DNA of 64,000 nucleotides, taken from positions 526,219 through 590,218 of the forward strand of contig NW_025407847.1 in NCBI RefSeq assembly GCF_003324165.1, given 5' to 3'. This DNA comes from Naegleria lovaniensis. Taxonomy: Eukaryota > Heterolobosea > Eutetramitea > Acrasida > Naegleriidae. Below the pieces are notes generated by a model. That model saw nothing but the letters and a program-made list of their open reading frames with translations, was not told where the DNA came from and searched no databases. This document shows positions 41,738 to 53,943 of the stretch, piece after piece (position 1 is the stretch's first letter; every line of letters begins with the position of its first letter). The translations under genes and the position numbers were made by a program.

Positions 41738-44681
41738 TCAGTACTTGACTTTCTTAGAAGGTGGAGCCAGATTGTTGCTTCTTGAAGGAGCGTCATGGTG
41801 TGTCGTTATCGATCTTGGATTATTGCCACTATCTGAATAACGATTCGAGTGAGATGAATGACCATGTCCATCACCTTGTTGTGGATGGTAGTGCTGTTGT
41901 CCACTACTACTGCCATGATGATATCCGCCACCGCCACCACCACCACCACTCGATCGACCGTCACCATGCGACGAAGAATGATGAGAACGATGGTGATGAT
42001 ACGGCTGTGACGAAGAAGGATGATAAGAATGTCTACTAGTGCTGCCACTTGGATGGTAATGATGTGACGAAGAAGAAGAGGATGAAGAAAATGGAGGTGG
42101 TGGACGAGGTGGAGGAGGTGGTTGATAATGATGACCACCAGTAGTAGACGATGATGATGTAACTACTGCTGCCACCGATGAAGAGGTCGATGCAACCTTA
42201 GATGCTCCATGGGAGTGGTGATGATGTGACGTTGCAGGAACACCAGAAAGTGGATGCACTGTGGAGGGAATTAAGTGATGGGAGGGAGCATCTGGTCGAT
42301 GATCATCCTTCTTTCTTGTTGAAAGTTCATTATAGGAACGAGAGGGTAAACCTTTGGGTTTGCAATTCTTGGGATTCTTTCCTCGTTCCCAGAACCAATC
42401 ATGATTCAAGCTGTCACTTGCTGTAATTCGGTTTGCAGGATTGAGAGTTAATAACTTGTCCAATAAATCGAGTACTTTGGGTGAGCATTTCAAATTTGTA
42501 AATCGATCCATAATTCTTCTCTTTTTTGGTTGTTGAGGTTTGAGAGATTTCCAATGAGGTAGTTTTTCAACTTCGGGCCAATCTTCCACAGACGGGGTTC
42601 CACACCAATCGAAAATCTTCTCTAATTGATCCGGATCGGATGCTCCTGGAAAGAGAGCCTTAGGTTCCTTTTCACCAGCAAAAGGAAGAAGCATTTCACC
42701 CAAAATACAACCCACAGACCACATATCAATGGAGGCGTCATAGGCAGTGGCTCCTAACAGTAATTCTGGAGGTCGATACCAACGAGTGACCACCCGATTG
42801 GTATATTCTTGTTGCTTATTTCTGTGAAATACTCTTGAAAGTCCACTAAATGTTGTGTGTGAATGTTGTTTTGCAAAAGCACACATGAAACACATTTCCA
42901 TCAACGCAAGGATCACACAAAAAAAATTTAAAAAAAATTCACACAATTTCGAATGACCAACCGCAGAGGCAATGAAATTCATGAATGGGATGGTTTCGGT
43001 TAATCATCGCGCACACATTCGTGTGTATGTTGGAGAAGCAAATATATATATACAACATTAGCGTGTTAGTGTGTGAATGAATTCAAAATGAACCGCCTAC
43101 TTACAAATCGGCAAGCTTTAAAGTTCCATCCTTCTTGATGAGTACATTGGATGCTTTCAAATCTCGGTGCATGACGTCCCGAGCATGGCAATAATCAAGA
43201 GCAGATAATAATTGATACATGATGCATCGTAATTCATCTTCGTCAAATCTGTGACCCTTTCCATTCAGACCAGCAAGATCATGTTCGACAAATTCAAAAA
43301 CCAAGTAGAACGTTCCCTTCTGATTCCAAGTAACATCATACAATTTAACAATGTTGACATGGTCTAAATCCTTGAGAGCTCGTATTTCACGAATGGAAGT
43401 GATTGGAAAGCCTTCTTTCTCTCTTTGAGGATCAATTCTAATCTTCTTAATGGCCACCATGCTGTTGTCACGCTTGTCAATGCCTTTGTGGACCTCACCG
43501 TACGTTCCTTCACCCAACTTTTCTTGCTTTTGGAATGTTTTGCTGATACTGTGTGGTTAGTAAACAATCCGTATGATTCATGATATGACCGTGAATTTAT
43601 CATTGCCAAAAGGCAGTGGATATATTTGGTGAATATTAGAGTCTACTACTTGAAGAATTGCAAAATCACACACTTACTCTTTTTCAATATGATGGAAACG
43701 ATCCGAGAGAGGGTTTCCGAAGCGAGGAGATGATTTTGGAGGTCTTGAGATGGGAGTTGTTGGTGTCGATGGAGTGGTAATATGAGAGGGAGGAGCGTTG
43801 TGAACGTTAGGTTTGATGTTTTGCACACGTGATGATGATGAAGTCTGCGCATAAGTTGCAGACGTAGAAGCAACAACATGTTGTTGATTAGTGTTGATCT
43901 TTATATTATTATTATTATTGGTATTATTAATATTGGTACTTCGTGATGAAGTGGAATTCACCACAGGTTGCTTTGGTCCGTTAGTCGCGACACTCATAGT
44001 AGTTGCTCCAGGAGGGTGATGAGAGGAGGAAGATGTTGTTGTTGTTGGGTTGTTATTTGCAATGTTGCTACTCCCGTGACTATGTTGAGGCTTGTAGTTG
44101 GATGATGATGAGGAAGGGTTTTGATTCTTGTAGTACCTTCCATTAGTGTTGCTGTTTCTACGAGAGTTGTTGTTGATTGAAGAATTGTTATGGTGTTGTT
44201 GATGATGGTCATGTCCTCCTCCAGAAGCGTTTTGATGATCACGTGGTGGCGGTGGGGGTGGCTGTAAATATTGAGAGGTTGAATTCCTTCTATCATTATT
44301 ATTATTAGCAACCTCTCCACCACCATTCATGTTGTTATTCATATTGTTGGTGTGGTGTAAACCTTCTCCTGATGATGAATGGGGTGGCTTCTTTTGGTGG
44401 GTGAGCGTTTCTTCTGTGCCTCTGTTGCTGCCCGATCGGTCGTCCTGCTGCCTTGAAGATTCTGTGGACGACGATGAAAACTTTCTATTGCCTCCCATTG
44501 GATTGTTTCCTTCCGTGATGGTGGTAGAAGATGAATTATGGACTGCAGACGTTTCCTTGTTCCTTTGGTGCGCTATTTGGTGTTGTTGGTTGGAAGAACC
44601 CTCATTCAGCGTATTCGTCGTCATGGTGTGGCTGGTCAAGGACGAAGGCATAATGGGGTTGCGATATTTTTTTCTAAACAT
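41738..44681 (-). CDS. Cyclin-dependent kinase, CDK9/CDK12-like (PITSIRE), three exons (851 aa)
   Basis: Exons complement(43678..44681), (43105..43548) and (41738..42845), with introns of 129 nt (GTAAGT...CACAG) and 259 nt (GTAAGT...TTTAG). The second splice rebuilds the DFG motif (KLADFGLSRV). The N-terminal 335 residues are low complexity (Asn, Ser, His). The kinase domain has GEGTYGEV, VAIKK, the cyclin-binding helix PITSIREI, the catalytic loop HRDLKASN, DFG, and TRWYRPPELLLG after the T-loop, so all catalytic residues are present. PIT(S/A)IRE and NRVVTRWYRPP place it with transcriptional CDKs (CDK9, CDK12/13, plant CDKC), which phosphorylate the RNA polymerase II tail with a cyclin T/K partner. 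The C-terminal about 200 residues are His/Ser/Gly-rich. The first in-frame ATG at 44681 is used. Confidence 0.9.
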
Positions 44682-45122
44682 AACCTCCAATCAATTTTAT
44701 TCCGTTACAATGCTGCGTCGTCATGGTGTGGCACAACAATTTACTTTGCATTTCACTTCGATTTCTAATTGAACTGAATGGATTTGGACGTTTTCATTGA
44801 ACAAGGAGTGGCCTTGTGGCATTTTCCATTTCAGGTTTTGTTGTACCATTCATCTAAACACAAGTTAGTTAAATTGTGAAATTTCAAATAACTAAGGTAA
44901 GAGATTCGTGAAAGATTAATGAGCATCAACAAGTCGGTGATATGTGTAACGACAACAGGTATGAGTTAGCGAGAGAGAGCAGCAAATAACCCATGGTGTT
45001 GTATGGTAACAGACAATGGTTCTCCAGTACGACACACGCGTGTTGTATGGAGGTGTATTCAACAGAAGCCTCAAAAAATAGAACAACACCCAACCTACCT
45101 CATTACATCATCATCACCACAA
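44682..45122. other. Divergent promoter region, CDK and TBCE
   Basis: About 440 bp between two divergent starts. The word GTCGTCATGGTGTGGC at about 44712 also occurs inside CDK exon 1 at about 44618 as a short direct repeat. No further gene seen. Confidence 0.4.
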
Positions 45123-45290
45123 ATGTCCTCACAAGTCGAGAGCAATGACCCCGAAGTCTATTCCTATCTTTTGAATGCGAGATTTGAATACAACATTTCC
45201 TCACATCATCAGCATTATCCACTTCAACATCAAGGTAGTTCTTCCTCATCATTGGGAAGTAGTGGTATCGGAACCACCACCTCCAATAAT

Positions 45291-45321
<31 letters not shown>

Positions 45322-47039
45322 GTACTTCATTGATGGATGCAACCAATACAAATACCACTCCAACATTGTATACCCCTGCATTGAGGGGAGATCTCTCGAG
45401 AGGTTTTGTGAGGTTCATTGGAACTCTTCAAGATCAACCCAAGACTCAAATTTTTGTGGGTGTTGAGTGGGATTATGAAGAAAGAGGAAAACATGACGGT
45501 GAACTTAATGGAGTGAGATATTTCAAAACCAGCGACGGAAGAAAGAGTGCAAGTTTTATCAAATTAGAAACCTTTTTAAGGTACTCCACATTGGGAGTCG
45601 ATTTCTTGGAGGCTGTTCATGCCAAATATAAGAATAAGGATTTCAAAGAAGAGGAAATGTATATTTATTCAGCAACAAAGAAGACACAAATTTCAGTGGA
45701 ACTCGTCGGTCGAAAAGATTTGGAAGAAAAATTAGAAAAACTTGAGAATTTAACAGAGCTAGGTTTACAAGAGTGTAAAGTGTCAAAAATTCAGGAAGGA
45801 GTGGGCTCTTGTTTTGGAAATGTGAAATCCATAGATTTAACAGCCAATTTAATCACAACGTGGTCTCAGGTTGAAACCGTCTTGAAAGAATTTCCAAAAT
45901 TGCAAAACTTGATCCTCTCTTCCAATCGATTCACCTCGCTAGAATTTCACAATAGTCAACCCTACTCGAATGTTAAAACTCTTGTCATGAATGATGTTGC
46001 AATGGAATGGAAAACGTTTGCAGAGCGTATTTTACCTCTCTTTCCTCAAGTCGAAGAAGTTCATTTTCGAGACAATAATATCACAGATCAAGATTTGGAA
46101 AGCGTTTCACTGCCTTCGCTTCCATCTCTGAGAGCAATGAACATTTCTGGAAACAAAATTTCTTGTTGGAATTCTGTTCGGAAAGCATTTGGTTCCATCC
46201 CACAGTTGAGTAGATTACTTCTCAATTATAACTCGATCAAGAGCATTCAATGCACGAGTCAAGAGGAATTTCCTTCGTTGAAAAGTCTCTCTATTACTAA
46301 TAATAATATTGAGGACTGGGATTCTATCAATGAGCTCAACAAATTTACCTCAACCATTGAAGAATTGCGATTGGACAATAATGCTATTCAAGAAAAGTAT
46401 GGTGTGACCAATACACGACAAGGAACCATTGCAAGAATTAAATCGCTTCAAATTTTCAATGGAAGCGAAATTAAAAAGAAGGAGCGAGAGGATGCAGAAA
46501 AATATTACCTTAAACAAAGTGGAAGAGACAAGATGGCTCAAATGAGTAGCAGCATCAACATGGTTAATTTTCTTGAAATGCATCCACGATACGAAGAGTT
46601 AGTATCCATGTATGGAGATCCTTGTGAAAACGAGTCGTCAAGTTCAATCGCCACAAAAGTAAGCAATGAGTTTGTTTCCTTGTACATTAAGAATGTAGCT
46701 GCTTCCGTAGCATCTCATGGCCACATTGTCGAGAAGAAGATACCATACGGATTGACCATCAAAAAACTCAAGCTTATGTGTCAACGTTTGTTCAAACTTG
46801 ATGCTACCAAACAGCGACTTTTCTATGTGGATGTAGGACATTCATTACCTGAGCCATTGTGTGACGATTTCAAAGATATTGACTTTTATGCCGTGAAAGA
46901 CGGAGGTACAATTCTAATGGAAGAAATCGACGAGATGCAGGAGCAACGAAAATTGGAACTTGCAAAGAAGGAGAAGGAGCGAAGCTTGAAAGAACAGGAG
47001 GAGCAAGTGACTAGAGAAATGCGGTGGAAACATTTGTAA
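45123..47039 (+). CDS. TBCE: Tubulin-specific chaperone E (638 aa)
   Basis: An intronless protein with the TBCE order of domains: CAP-Gly near residues 85-145 (RGFVRFIGTL, then GKHDGELNGVRYF, the TBCE variant of the tubulin-binding core), leucine-rich repeats from about 195 to 470 (LGLQECKVSKI, LILSSNRFTSL, MNISGNKIS, LRLDNNAIQ), and a C-terminal ubiquitin-like domain near 555-620 (PYGLTIKKLKLMCQRLFKL). TBCE takes alpha-tubulin through folding and, with TBCC and TBCD, makes or splits the heterodimer; in Naegleria this bears on flagellate differentiation (inference). ATG 45123 (ACAAATGTC) is preferred; ATG 45003 is in frame and would add 40 residues. Residues 20-75 are low complexity with a Thr run encoded by ACA repeats. 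Confidence 0.92.
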
Positions 47040-47817
47040 ACGTTTCATAATAAACGAAAATAGTCCATTTTGAAGCTGTGATAAAACTTCTCCATTTAGT
47101 CTCTTGGTTGCTGAGCTTTCTCTCTTTTCGAGGGACCTGTCACAGTTCTGGACTCACGAGGAGGACCATTCGGCTCTGGTCTTCTTTAAAAACAAAGAGA
47201 ATGTTCTCCTTCTCAACAACCATAACACAAAAAAACAAAATCTCATAATTTCGAAAGATGCTTGCATTTTCCAATACCAATCTTCGAGTTATTATCCAAC
47301 AGAAGCAGCTTAAAAAAAGCCTTTCATGGACTCTATTATGGTCGTTCTCGTGTCTCTCATTTGCTTCAATCAACCAAATTCGTTCACTCCAAAACATGCC
47401 CTTCCCATGCAACGAATCATTCCTCAATCCAAGTCATCTTCCATATTCCTCCACACTCATTCCTTTCATTCAATGCTGCCTATGACCAAATCCTCTCAAG
47501 ACGTCACTTGTTGCGCGTAGGAAGTCTCGCAGTATATTGTCCCTCCTCTCAAACATGTTGTTACAAAGGTGGTTGGTTTTTTAATTCGAGGAAAGAAGGG
47601 AACAAATCCTCAAGTCGCGACATCCAAAGCAGTTGAAACATCGGTTCCAGTTGGAGCAAATGTTGGACATGCCTTAGAAAAGTGATCATCCAACGAACAT
47701 ATTGCCACTCCTTGATCAATTCCATCGGTTTCTGATCTTTTCGGACATTTGACGATTCTTGAAGGATCAGTTTGTGAAATTTCACATTTTTAAAAAAATA
47801 CAACAACACCAACTTTC
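47040..47817. other. Unresolved region with coding-like fragments
   Basis: About 780 bp without an intact gene. The minus strand about 47520-47795 has coding-like text in one frame (CPKRSETDGIDQGVAIC, then FSKACPTFAPTGTDVSTALD), a stop, then PRIKKPTTFVTTCLRGG. The plus strand has MLAFSNTNLRVIIQQKQLKK from 47258 and, one base off after an A-run, AFHGLYYGRSRVSH. Either could be a small gene with frame errors; I cannot choose and do not recognise a family. Confidence 0.35.
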
Positions 47818-49960
47818 ATGGCCACAACGATGAACACCACCACCCTTCGCACAGCCATAGTCTTGTTGTTGTTGCTAGTATTGCTTCTCGCAACAACCAC
47901 AACCTCCATTCAAGCGCTTCTTCCTTCATCATCTTCCTCTTCATCGGAATCAACATTTAAAACAACACAAAAATTCGCAACCAACAACAACTTTGCATGT
48001 ACCATTTGTAACATCCTCCTCACCATGATTGAAAATGAAATTCACAAAGAACAACCTCATTTAGATCAATTCGCTGAAAAACTTTGTCGTGTCATTCCCT
48101 CTCATTATTCTCAATATCAAATGTTGTGTGATTTGTTTCTGCAAAATGGTTTGGATTTGATTGTGAATTTATTGTTGAGAGAGTATACGGCGACGGAAAT
48201 TTGTGTGGGATTGAAATTTGCGGAATGTCATGGTTGCATGTTGAGGAATGGTTCGAGTTTGGAAAGTAGGACAAGAAATTCCAATTTTGGAAGTGAACAA
48301 AGTTTTTGGAAAAACGAAAATATCAATCCATGTTTCAATTGCAACAAGAATTGGCAAATTTGAGAAAAAAACATGACAATGATGAAGGGTATGGAATCTA
48401 CAAGAAAATGAATGCATGGACGAATTGGAAAGAATTACCAAATATAGTCAAGTCAAAATTTAATGACAATCCTCAACTATTGATCGAAAAACGAGCTCGT
48501 ATCAAACATTCACTTCAAACCTGGATAGTTTCTCTCGTGATGGCTCGTAGAAAAGAAATGCAACAATCATCCTTCGATCCATTTCACACAAATGGATTTT
48601 CCGATTCTGTCACTCCAGCCAGTGACAAGGATCAAGATTTCTTCCCTGCAAATCACTTTTTAGTGAGAAATGCAGATTGGAGAGGAATGGACTGTGACGA
48701 TTCAATCCAAATATTAAGCCAGGAATTTTCGATCAAAATCTCAACAACAAGGATATGAATTGTAATGGAATTTATGGAACAGAACCCAAAACAGGAAAAA
48801 GTTATGAAAGTTTATATTGCAATAATAACAACAACAACAACAGCAGTAGTGCAACACGACAGGTCATTATGTTTGGCGATTCTGCATCGAGTGGTTTTCA
48901 TATTCCTCCTGAATATTTAGATGTGGATAACATGACCAATGTTGGATTTTTATTGGAAGATGAATTTGATTGGCCACAAAAATGTTGGTCCACTGGATGG
49001 GATATGAATAGTATTGGACAAGATGGATCGATTTATTTGAGAATGAGACAACGTGATTTGTGTATGCATCGGCAGTATCAAAATGTTGGACATAATGGAG
49101 GTGAGTGTGTGAGTTAGGGAATTTTTTTTTTCCTATTTTTTTTTTCATATTTTTTTTTTAATCAACGATTCATTGGAACTGGAATAATGGAACTGTGAAC
49201 TTTGTTATTGGAATGAAATTTCATGACTGGTTGAAACTTTAAAAAATTATCATGATCAATATAAATGCTGCGAACAGGTAAAATTGAGAACTTTGCTGGT
49301 TATCAATTGGATGGTCTTTCCATGACTCCTCAATCTTTACCATTTATTGGATTTTTAGCTTATATTGGAAATGACGTGTGTAAAGACACTTTACAAGAAA
49401 TGACCACTCCTCAACAATTTGAAGAACGTCTCATGAAGGGTTTGACTCTCCTCGATGCTCGTTCTCCACCCAACAGCAAATTGTTATTGATTGGACTCGT
49501 CGATGGAAGAATTTTATGGAATGAAATGCACAACAGAATTCATCCTCTTGGAGTGACCTATGAAGGTCTGTATCACTTTTTGACATGTTCAGGAGCAAAT
49601 CCATGTCAAACTTGGTTGACTCCTGATGAAGCCACTCGAAATGCCACTTCTCAACGAGCATCAGAATTATCTCAAGTCGCAAACAAAATTTCACAAACTG
49701 TCAAATTGAAAAATATTGAATTGGGTTACATGGATTTCCCACTTCCTCAAATGCTTGAATATTGCAAACAACATCAAATTCCACCTTATTTATTGATTGA
49801 ACCATTCGATGGTTTTCACACAAGCATTAATTTTGCTGACAAGATTGAGGCAGAAATTATTTGGAATTGGTTGAGTGCCAACAAACCACATTGGATTGTA
49901 CCTGTGAATGGGTTTAATTCACAAATCCAACAAGTGTTTGGCAATCAAGGAGGTTTTTAA
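47818..49960 (+). CDS. AOAH: Acyloxyacyl hydrolase (AOAH) homologue (about 655 aa, two exons)
   Basis: Exons 47818-49100 and 49278-49960 with a 177-nt GTGAGT...AACAG intron (VGHNGG|KIENFAGY). It has a secretory signal (AIVLLLLLVLLLATTTTSIQA), a saposin-B module with six Cys (FACTICNILL ... LCRVIP ... MLCDLF ... EICVGL ... AECHGC), then the AOAH-specific WRGMDCDDS and MNCNGIYGTEP, and a GDSL-type lipase: MFGDSASSGFHIPPEYL (nucleophile Ser), FDWPQ, SIYLRMRQRDLCMHRQYQNV, IGNDVC and the Asp/His block EPFDGFH. AOAH removes secondary acyl chains from bacterial lipopolysaccharide, so a role in handling ingested bacteria is likely. Two frame breaks (near 48303 in a T-run, and near 48715) each fit one missing base; otherwise all catalytic blocks are intact. 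Confidence 0.88.
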
Positions 49961-50054
49961 AAGACCTTAATGCTTATTTGTAAAAGGTTGTGCAACAGGT
50001 TTTTGATTTATAATATTTTGTTTAATGATCCCCAAAATGATAACTTTGTTGACG

Positions 50055-50830
50055 TCATGTCGTCATCAATATCGCAACCGTAATGACACATACGAACGAA
50101 CAGTCATGTCGCCTCCTACGACAGGAATTGAGCAGCAGATGGTTCACGTGCACGTCCTCTTCTTCTCCTGAATACCTCACAGGAATTGGGAGACTTTCTC
50201 TTCGAATATTAATGCTTGTAACTTCCAATCGATTCTTGACATGTTCCAAAGACACAGAATCGTAGAGAGCACTCAACACACTATTCATATTGGTCATGGC
50301 ATCTTGAACAGCCAATTGCAACGATCGATCTCTTGCCTTTTCAATTTCAGTATCATTGGCCACTAAATTCATACTATGGATTTGTGTCACTCCCAATTCC
50401 ACTAATTTATCCAACACTGCACCAACACTTTCCAACGACTCACACTAAATTCAATGCTATTGGATGAACGAAATCCACTGCGTTGTGTCCTTTCCGTGCT
50501 TGCATGATATTCATACACTGGATATAATGTAATGGAAGAAGTTCTCAATTTAAAGACATGTTCCATTTGTTGTAATGTTTCCATAATTCGTGCAGAGGAT
50601 GTTCCAACTTCTTGTTGAGCTTCAGAAGCAGTGGTCTTTTGTGCTTCAACAGAAATGTAGAAATCTGCTTGGGTGACTGCCACGGAGGTTTTACCAGTTC
50701 CTTGGACTACAATGGATGAATTGAATCGCCGAGTTGAGGGATGGAAGGAAAGAAAGGAAGTGACTTGTTGAGAGAAGGTGAAATGACAGAAAAGTAATAA
50801 GAGCAGTGCAATAGAGAATGGTAGTTTCAT
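50055..50830 (-). CDS. SIMPL-domain (DUF541) secreted protein (about 258 aa, one frame break)
   Basis: Start ATG 50830, giving a clear signal peptide (MKLPFSIALLLLLFCHFTFS); an in-frame ATG at 50887 would put 19 extra residues before it. The body matches the SIMPL/DUF541 pattern: VVQGTGKTSVAVTQADFYIS, then EAQQEVGTSSARIMETLQQM, YPVYEY, FRSSNSIEFSV, VGAVLDKLVELGV and an alpha helix ending in AVQDAM. Bacterial members are periplasmic and of unclear function. One frame break near 50436 (SVSR / LESVGAV) fits one missing base. Tail to tail with AOAH, stops about 95 bp apart. The extreme C-terminus is basic and Cys-containing, unlike the family. Confidence 0.75.
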
Positions 50831-51064
50831 GAATGTTGTTGTTGTTGTTGTGGGTTCAATGGTTTTGTTTTTGTGAACAAATATCATTTTGAAAATTCCA
50901 AGTTTGACAAAAATTCAAAACCGTTTGTGGAAATGTTTGGATCAGGAAAACCTAAAATGGAAATTGTACTTGTACAGCCATTTTCACAGGGCTAGATCGA
51001 GATCTGTTTCTTCTTGTAAAAGCTGCAACCATCGACATTTCCTTCTTCTTCGAATTTTTGGCCC

Positions 51065-52696
51065 TTAAACGAAAAATATCATGTCAATATCTGACAATGA
51101 TTTTTCCTCATAACAATCTGTGAGATGCTTTGTTAATTGCTTCTGGAGTGTCGTACCAGCAATCACAGCTCGTTGTTGAACGTAGCTAATATAACTCATG
51201 TGATCACTTCCTGTCACGTCTATTCGTTGTGTATTTGGAGAAATAGATCGAAAGAATTCTTTGTGCATTTCAATGGGAGAAGCATAATTTGATTGTCTTG
51301 AAACTGTGAGCAATAAATAATCTGAATGGTTGGAGTCGGTCAATGAAATCATAAATGACTGACTACCAGCTCCAATTGATTTCACAACATTGAATAATGT
51401 GCCGTTGTATTGATAAGGGAGTGTAATTTGAGTGAGTGATTTGTTTGATCCTCCTGAGCAAGTCGTAATAAAACCAAATTTTGAGTGTGTTAAGGAATAA
51501 TAATTGATTGAAGGATTGTAACAATGTACGTATTCATAATGGCCAATATCGTATAACATTGCTTGTATATGAGCGAAAATACTTACCAGAAACAAAAACT
51601 GAACCACTTTTTGTCAAAAATATCACTCCATAATAATGACAAGCGACATCAATGGCTGGATCTGAATGTGTAATTTTCGCAAAACCCACACTTTCCTTAA
51701 TTTCTTTCTGATCTCCAGTGTCTGATATGCCTAATTCACAAGTAGAATTATATCCACATACGTAAATGCGTCCACACTGAGTGAGAGCAACAATGTTATG
51801 ATCTCCACAGGCAACTTTACAAAATTTTACATGTGGATTTTCTTCACAGAATGGATGGGGACTTGTTGCAGAAAAGGATCTTTTTTCACCGTATCCACAT
51901 TCTCCAAATCCATTGGATCCTGTTTTTTTACAACATTACGCGTTAAATTGGAGATGATTATTTCATGGTCAAAAATAATATTCCATGATACTTACCTCCA
52001 ACAATTAATCTTCCATGATTTGTCACCAATACTAAAGTATTAGCAGCACATGCCATATAAGTGATGAATTCATCTTTTCTAAGCGCATTCTCAATACCGC
52101 TCAACCAAAATTTTGGATTCTCGTTAGAGCTCAGATTGACCAATTCAGAGCAATAGGTTGACACATCCGTGTTACGTCCGATTTGCAAGCAGACAACAGA
52201 TGATCGCTTTGGAATTTCGTAGCATTCCCCATTGGGTAGCTCATGAGTGGCATATCCCTCTCTCAACTTGTTCCAAAATTTACGTTACATCAATGGATTC
52301 ATAAATTACATCCAAAGAACATTGTTTACTGAAGATACTCACATCAGGCATAACAATTCCATCAACAATCCGATCCACCAAAATAAAACATGCATCATAC
52401 GAGGCTGCAACAAAATATGCTCGCTTCAATCCAATCTCAAGTCCATTACCATTCTTTTCTAACGGATCAAACATTAAACTTGATGAAGTGTTGTTGATCC
52501 AGTGTTTGAGTTGAGTGCAATATATTTCATGATCGGGATACGTTATTGCGTAGATATAATCTCTCCGAGCCAAGATTTTAATAAATCCAGATACACTCGG
52601 ATTTTGTTGTGTTATGAATTCAATGAGTTGATGAGTAGTTTGTTCCCCTGAGGATGCGATGATTTGAGAGGAAGGAACAACTGTGTGTTTTGACAT
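51065..52696 (-). CDS. RCC1-repeat protein (448 aa, four exons)
   Basis: Exons complement(52343..52696), (51996..52266), (51587..51919) and (51065..51453). The introns are 76, 76 and 133 nt with GT(A/G)AGT donors; all phases fit and the total is 448 residues. Exons 2-3 join as IVGGSNGFGECGYGEK and exons 3-4 as VFVSGGSNKSLTQ, both typical RCC1 strand turns. Repeats: VACGDHNIVALTQCGRIYVC, then VACHYYGVIFLTKSGSVFVSG. Such proteins fold as a seven-bladed propeller, but this one is more divergent than RCC1 itself, so a Ran exchange role cannot be claimed. No signal peptide. Start ATG 52696 (AAAAAATGTC). Confidence 0.75.
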
Positions 52697-52810
52697 TTTT
52701 TAAAGTTGATCTTTCTTTAAATTGACTTTACAACAATTATCACTCGGGGGTTTTTAACTCTAGCAAAGATCTTGCCCCTTGTATGCATATTCTTAAATTT
52801 TTGTAAAGAT

Positions 52811-53769
52811 TTACAGCTCCAGTTTAATGGCCTTGCGTTTACAAATATTTCGAATCGAATCTAATTGTTCAAGTGTCCAAACCGATGTGAATTGTTTGAG
52901 AATAATCTTGTCGAGTAGAATGGAACCTTCTGTGAGTAAATCTTTGACAGATTCACTCGAAATGACATGTCCATTTCCACTCAAATTGAGAATCTTCAAA
53001 TGCTTATTATTTTTCAATTGTTGTAACACTCGAGTAAATACAGTGTGATCCATATATTTGGCACAATTTGAGAAATCCAAACATTTAAAGTACCACCTTC
53101 AAATTGATCCATAAATTCTTCTTGTTGTTCTCGAGTTTCAAAGAATGATTGTGCATCATCAAAGTAAACACTAAATACAATTTCAGCGCTGTCATAAGCA
53201 GATTGGCATAATTTCATTATTTCAATTAGAGATGCCAAACTATCTTCAACTTCAGAATCACCATCATCACCAGAGCTATATGTGGCAGCTGGAGTATTAG
53301 GACCATTAAGTGTCGTTGCAAAGACTTGTTGAATGGGACTTGGTGAAAAGAGCCTTCTTGGACTTTCTGTGTTTGATTGAACCAGACTTTGGACTCGTTG
53401 GATCCGTAACATTGGAAAGAAGAGGATTTCTTGAACTATTGGTGTTGTGACACATGAAATTCGTCGTGGACTGGCTTCAGTTTCTTGTTGTTGTGGTGGT
53501 GAACTGCGAAGAAGGGAACTTGCAAATGAGCCTTTTCGCGGTGGTGCTCGTTTTCGAGAGAAAATCATTTCAGCCACTTCATTTCCAAAGTTTTTTTCAT
53601 ATTTGGAACTCTTTGGAGTTCGTGCAGAGAGAGGAATTGTATTACTGTTCTCCAAATTACCTCCATTTTGTACATGAGGAGCAAGTGAAATTCTTCCTTG
53701 TTTTTCTAAATCTGCAGTATTCTTGTCTGTTTTAGAACCGTCATTAGATAGTGGCTCTACGTTTGTCAT
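52811..53769 (-). CDS. Leucine-rich-repeat C-terminal protein (about 319 aa, one frame break)
   Basis: Start ATG 53769. Residues 1-175 are low complexity and basic/Ser-rich (RKRAPPRKGSFASSLLRSSP, SPRRISC, SPRRLFSPSP), probably disordered and phosphorylated. The C-terminal part holds LRR text: MDFSNCAKYMDHTVFTRVL, LKNNKHLKILNLSGNG, then LDKIILKQF. The frame breaks near 53088 between EGGTL and CLDFSNCAKY, where one A seems to be missing from TTTAAATG. The architecture (disordered tail plus short RI-type LRR) resembles the C-terminus of the larger protein at 56501-58873. Function unknown. Confidence 0.65.
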
Positions 53770-53943
53770 GGCATCATATTTGTGCGCGTGTAATTGGGTT
53801 CTATAATGATTGAATGATAGTTAATAATAACAATAATGGATAAATTGACAATTTATCTACCTTGAAGCTTGCATGGAGGTGTCAAAATGGTTCCTTATAG
53901 ATCATCCTTTATCAACCTTGGATAGAAGACACACAACCATTTG

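Noticed and set aside
41761-42138. Frames rich in His, Ile and Val overlapping the CDK C-terminal tail
   Set aside because: Other-frame readings of CAT/CAC and GAT triplet runs, low complexity only.
47258-47636. Mitochondrial ribosomal protein bL28
   Set aside because: AFHGLYYGRS looks a little like the bL28 start, but the conserved KTRR and following strands are absent in every frame.
49127-49160. Poly-T runs as a possible terminator
   Set aside because: They lie inside the AOAH intron, where T-rich sequence is expected.
51559-51586. 25-nt intron in the RCC1-repeat gene
   Set aside because: A 133-nt intron with the same donor and an acceptor at 51454 gives a better RCC1 junction (VFVSGGSNKSL) and correct phase.
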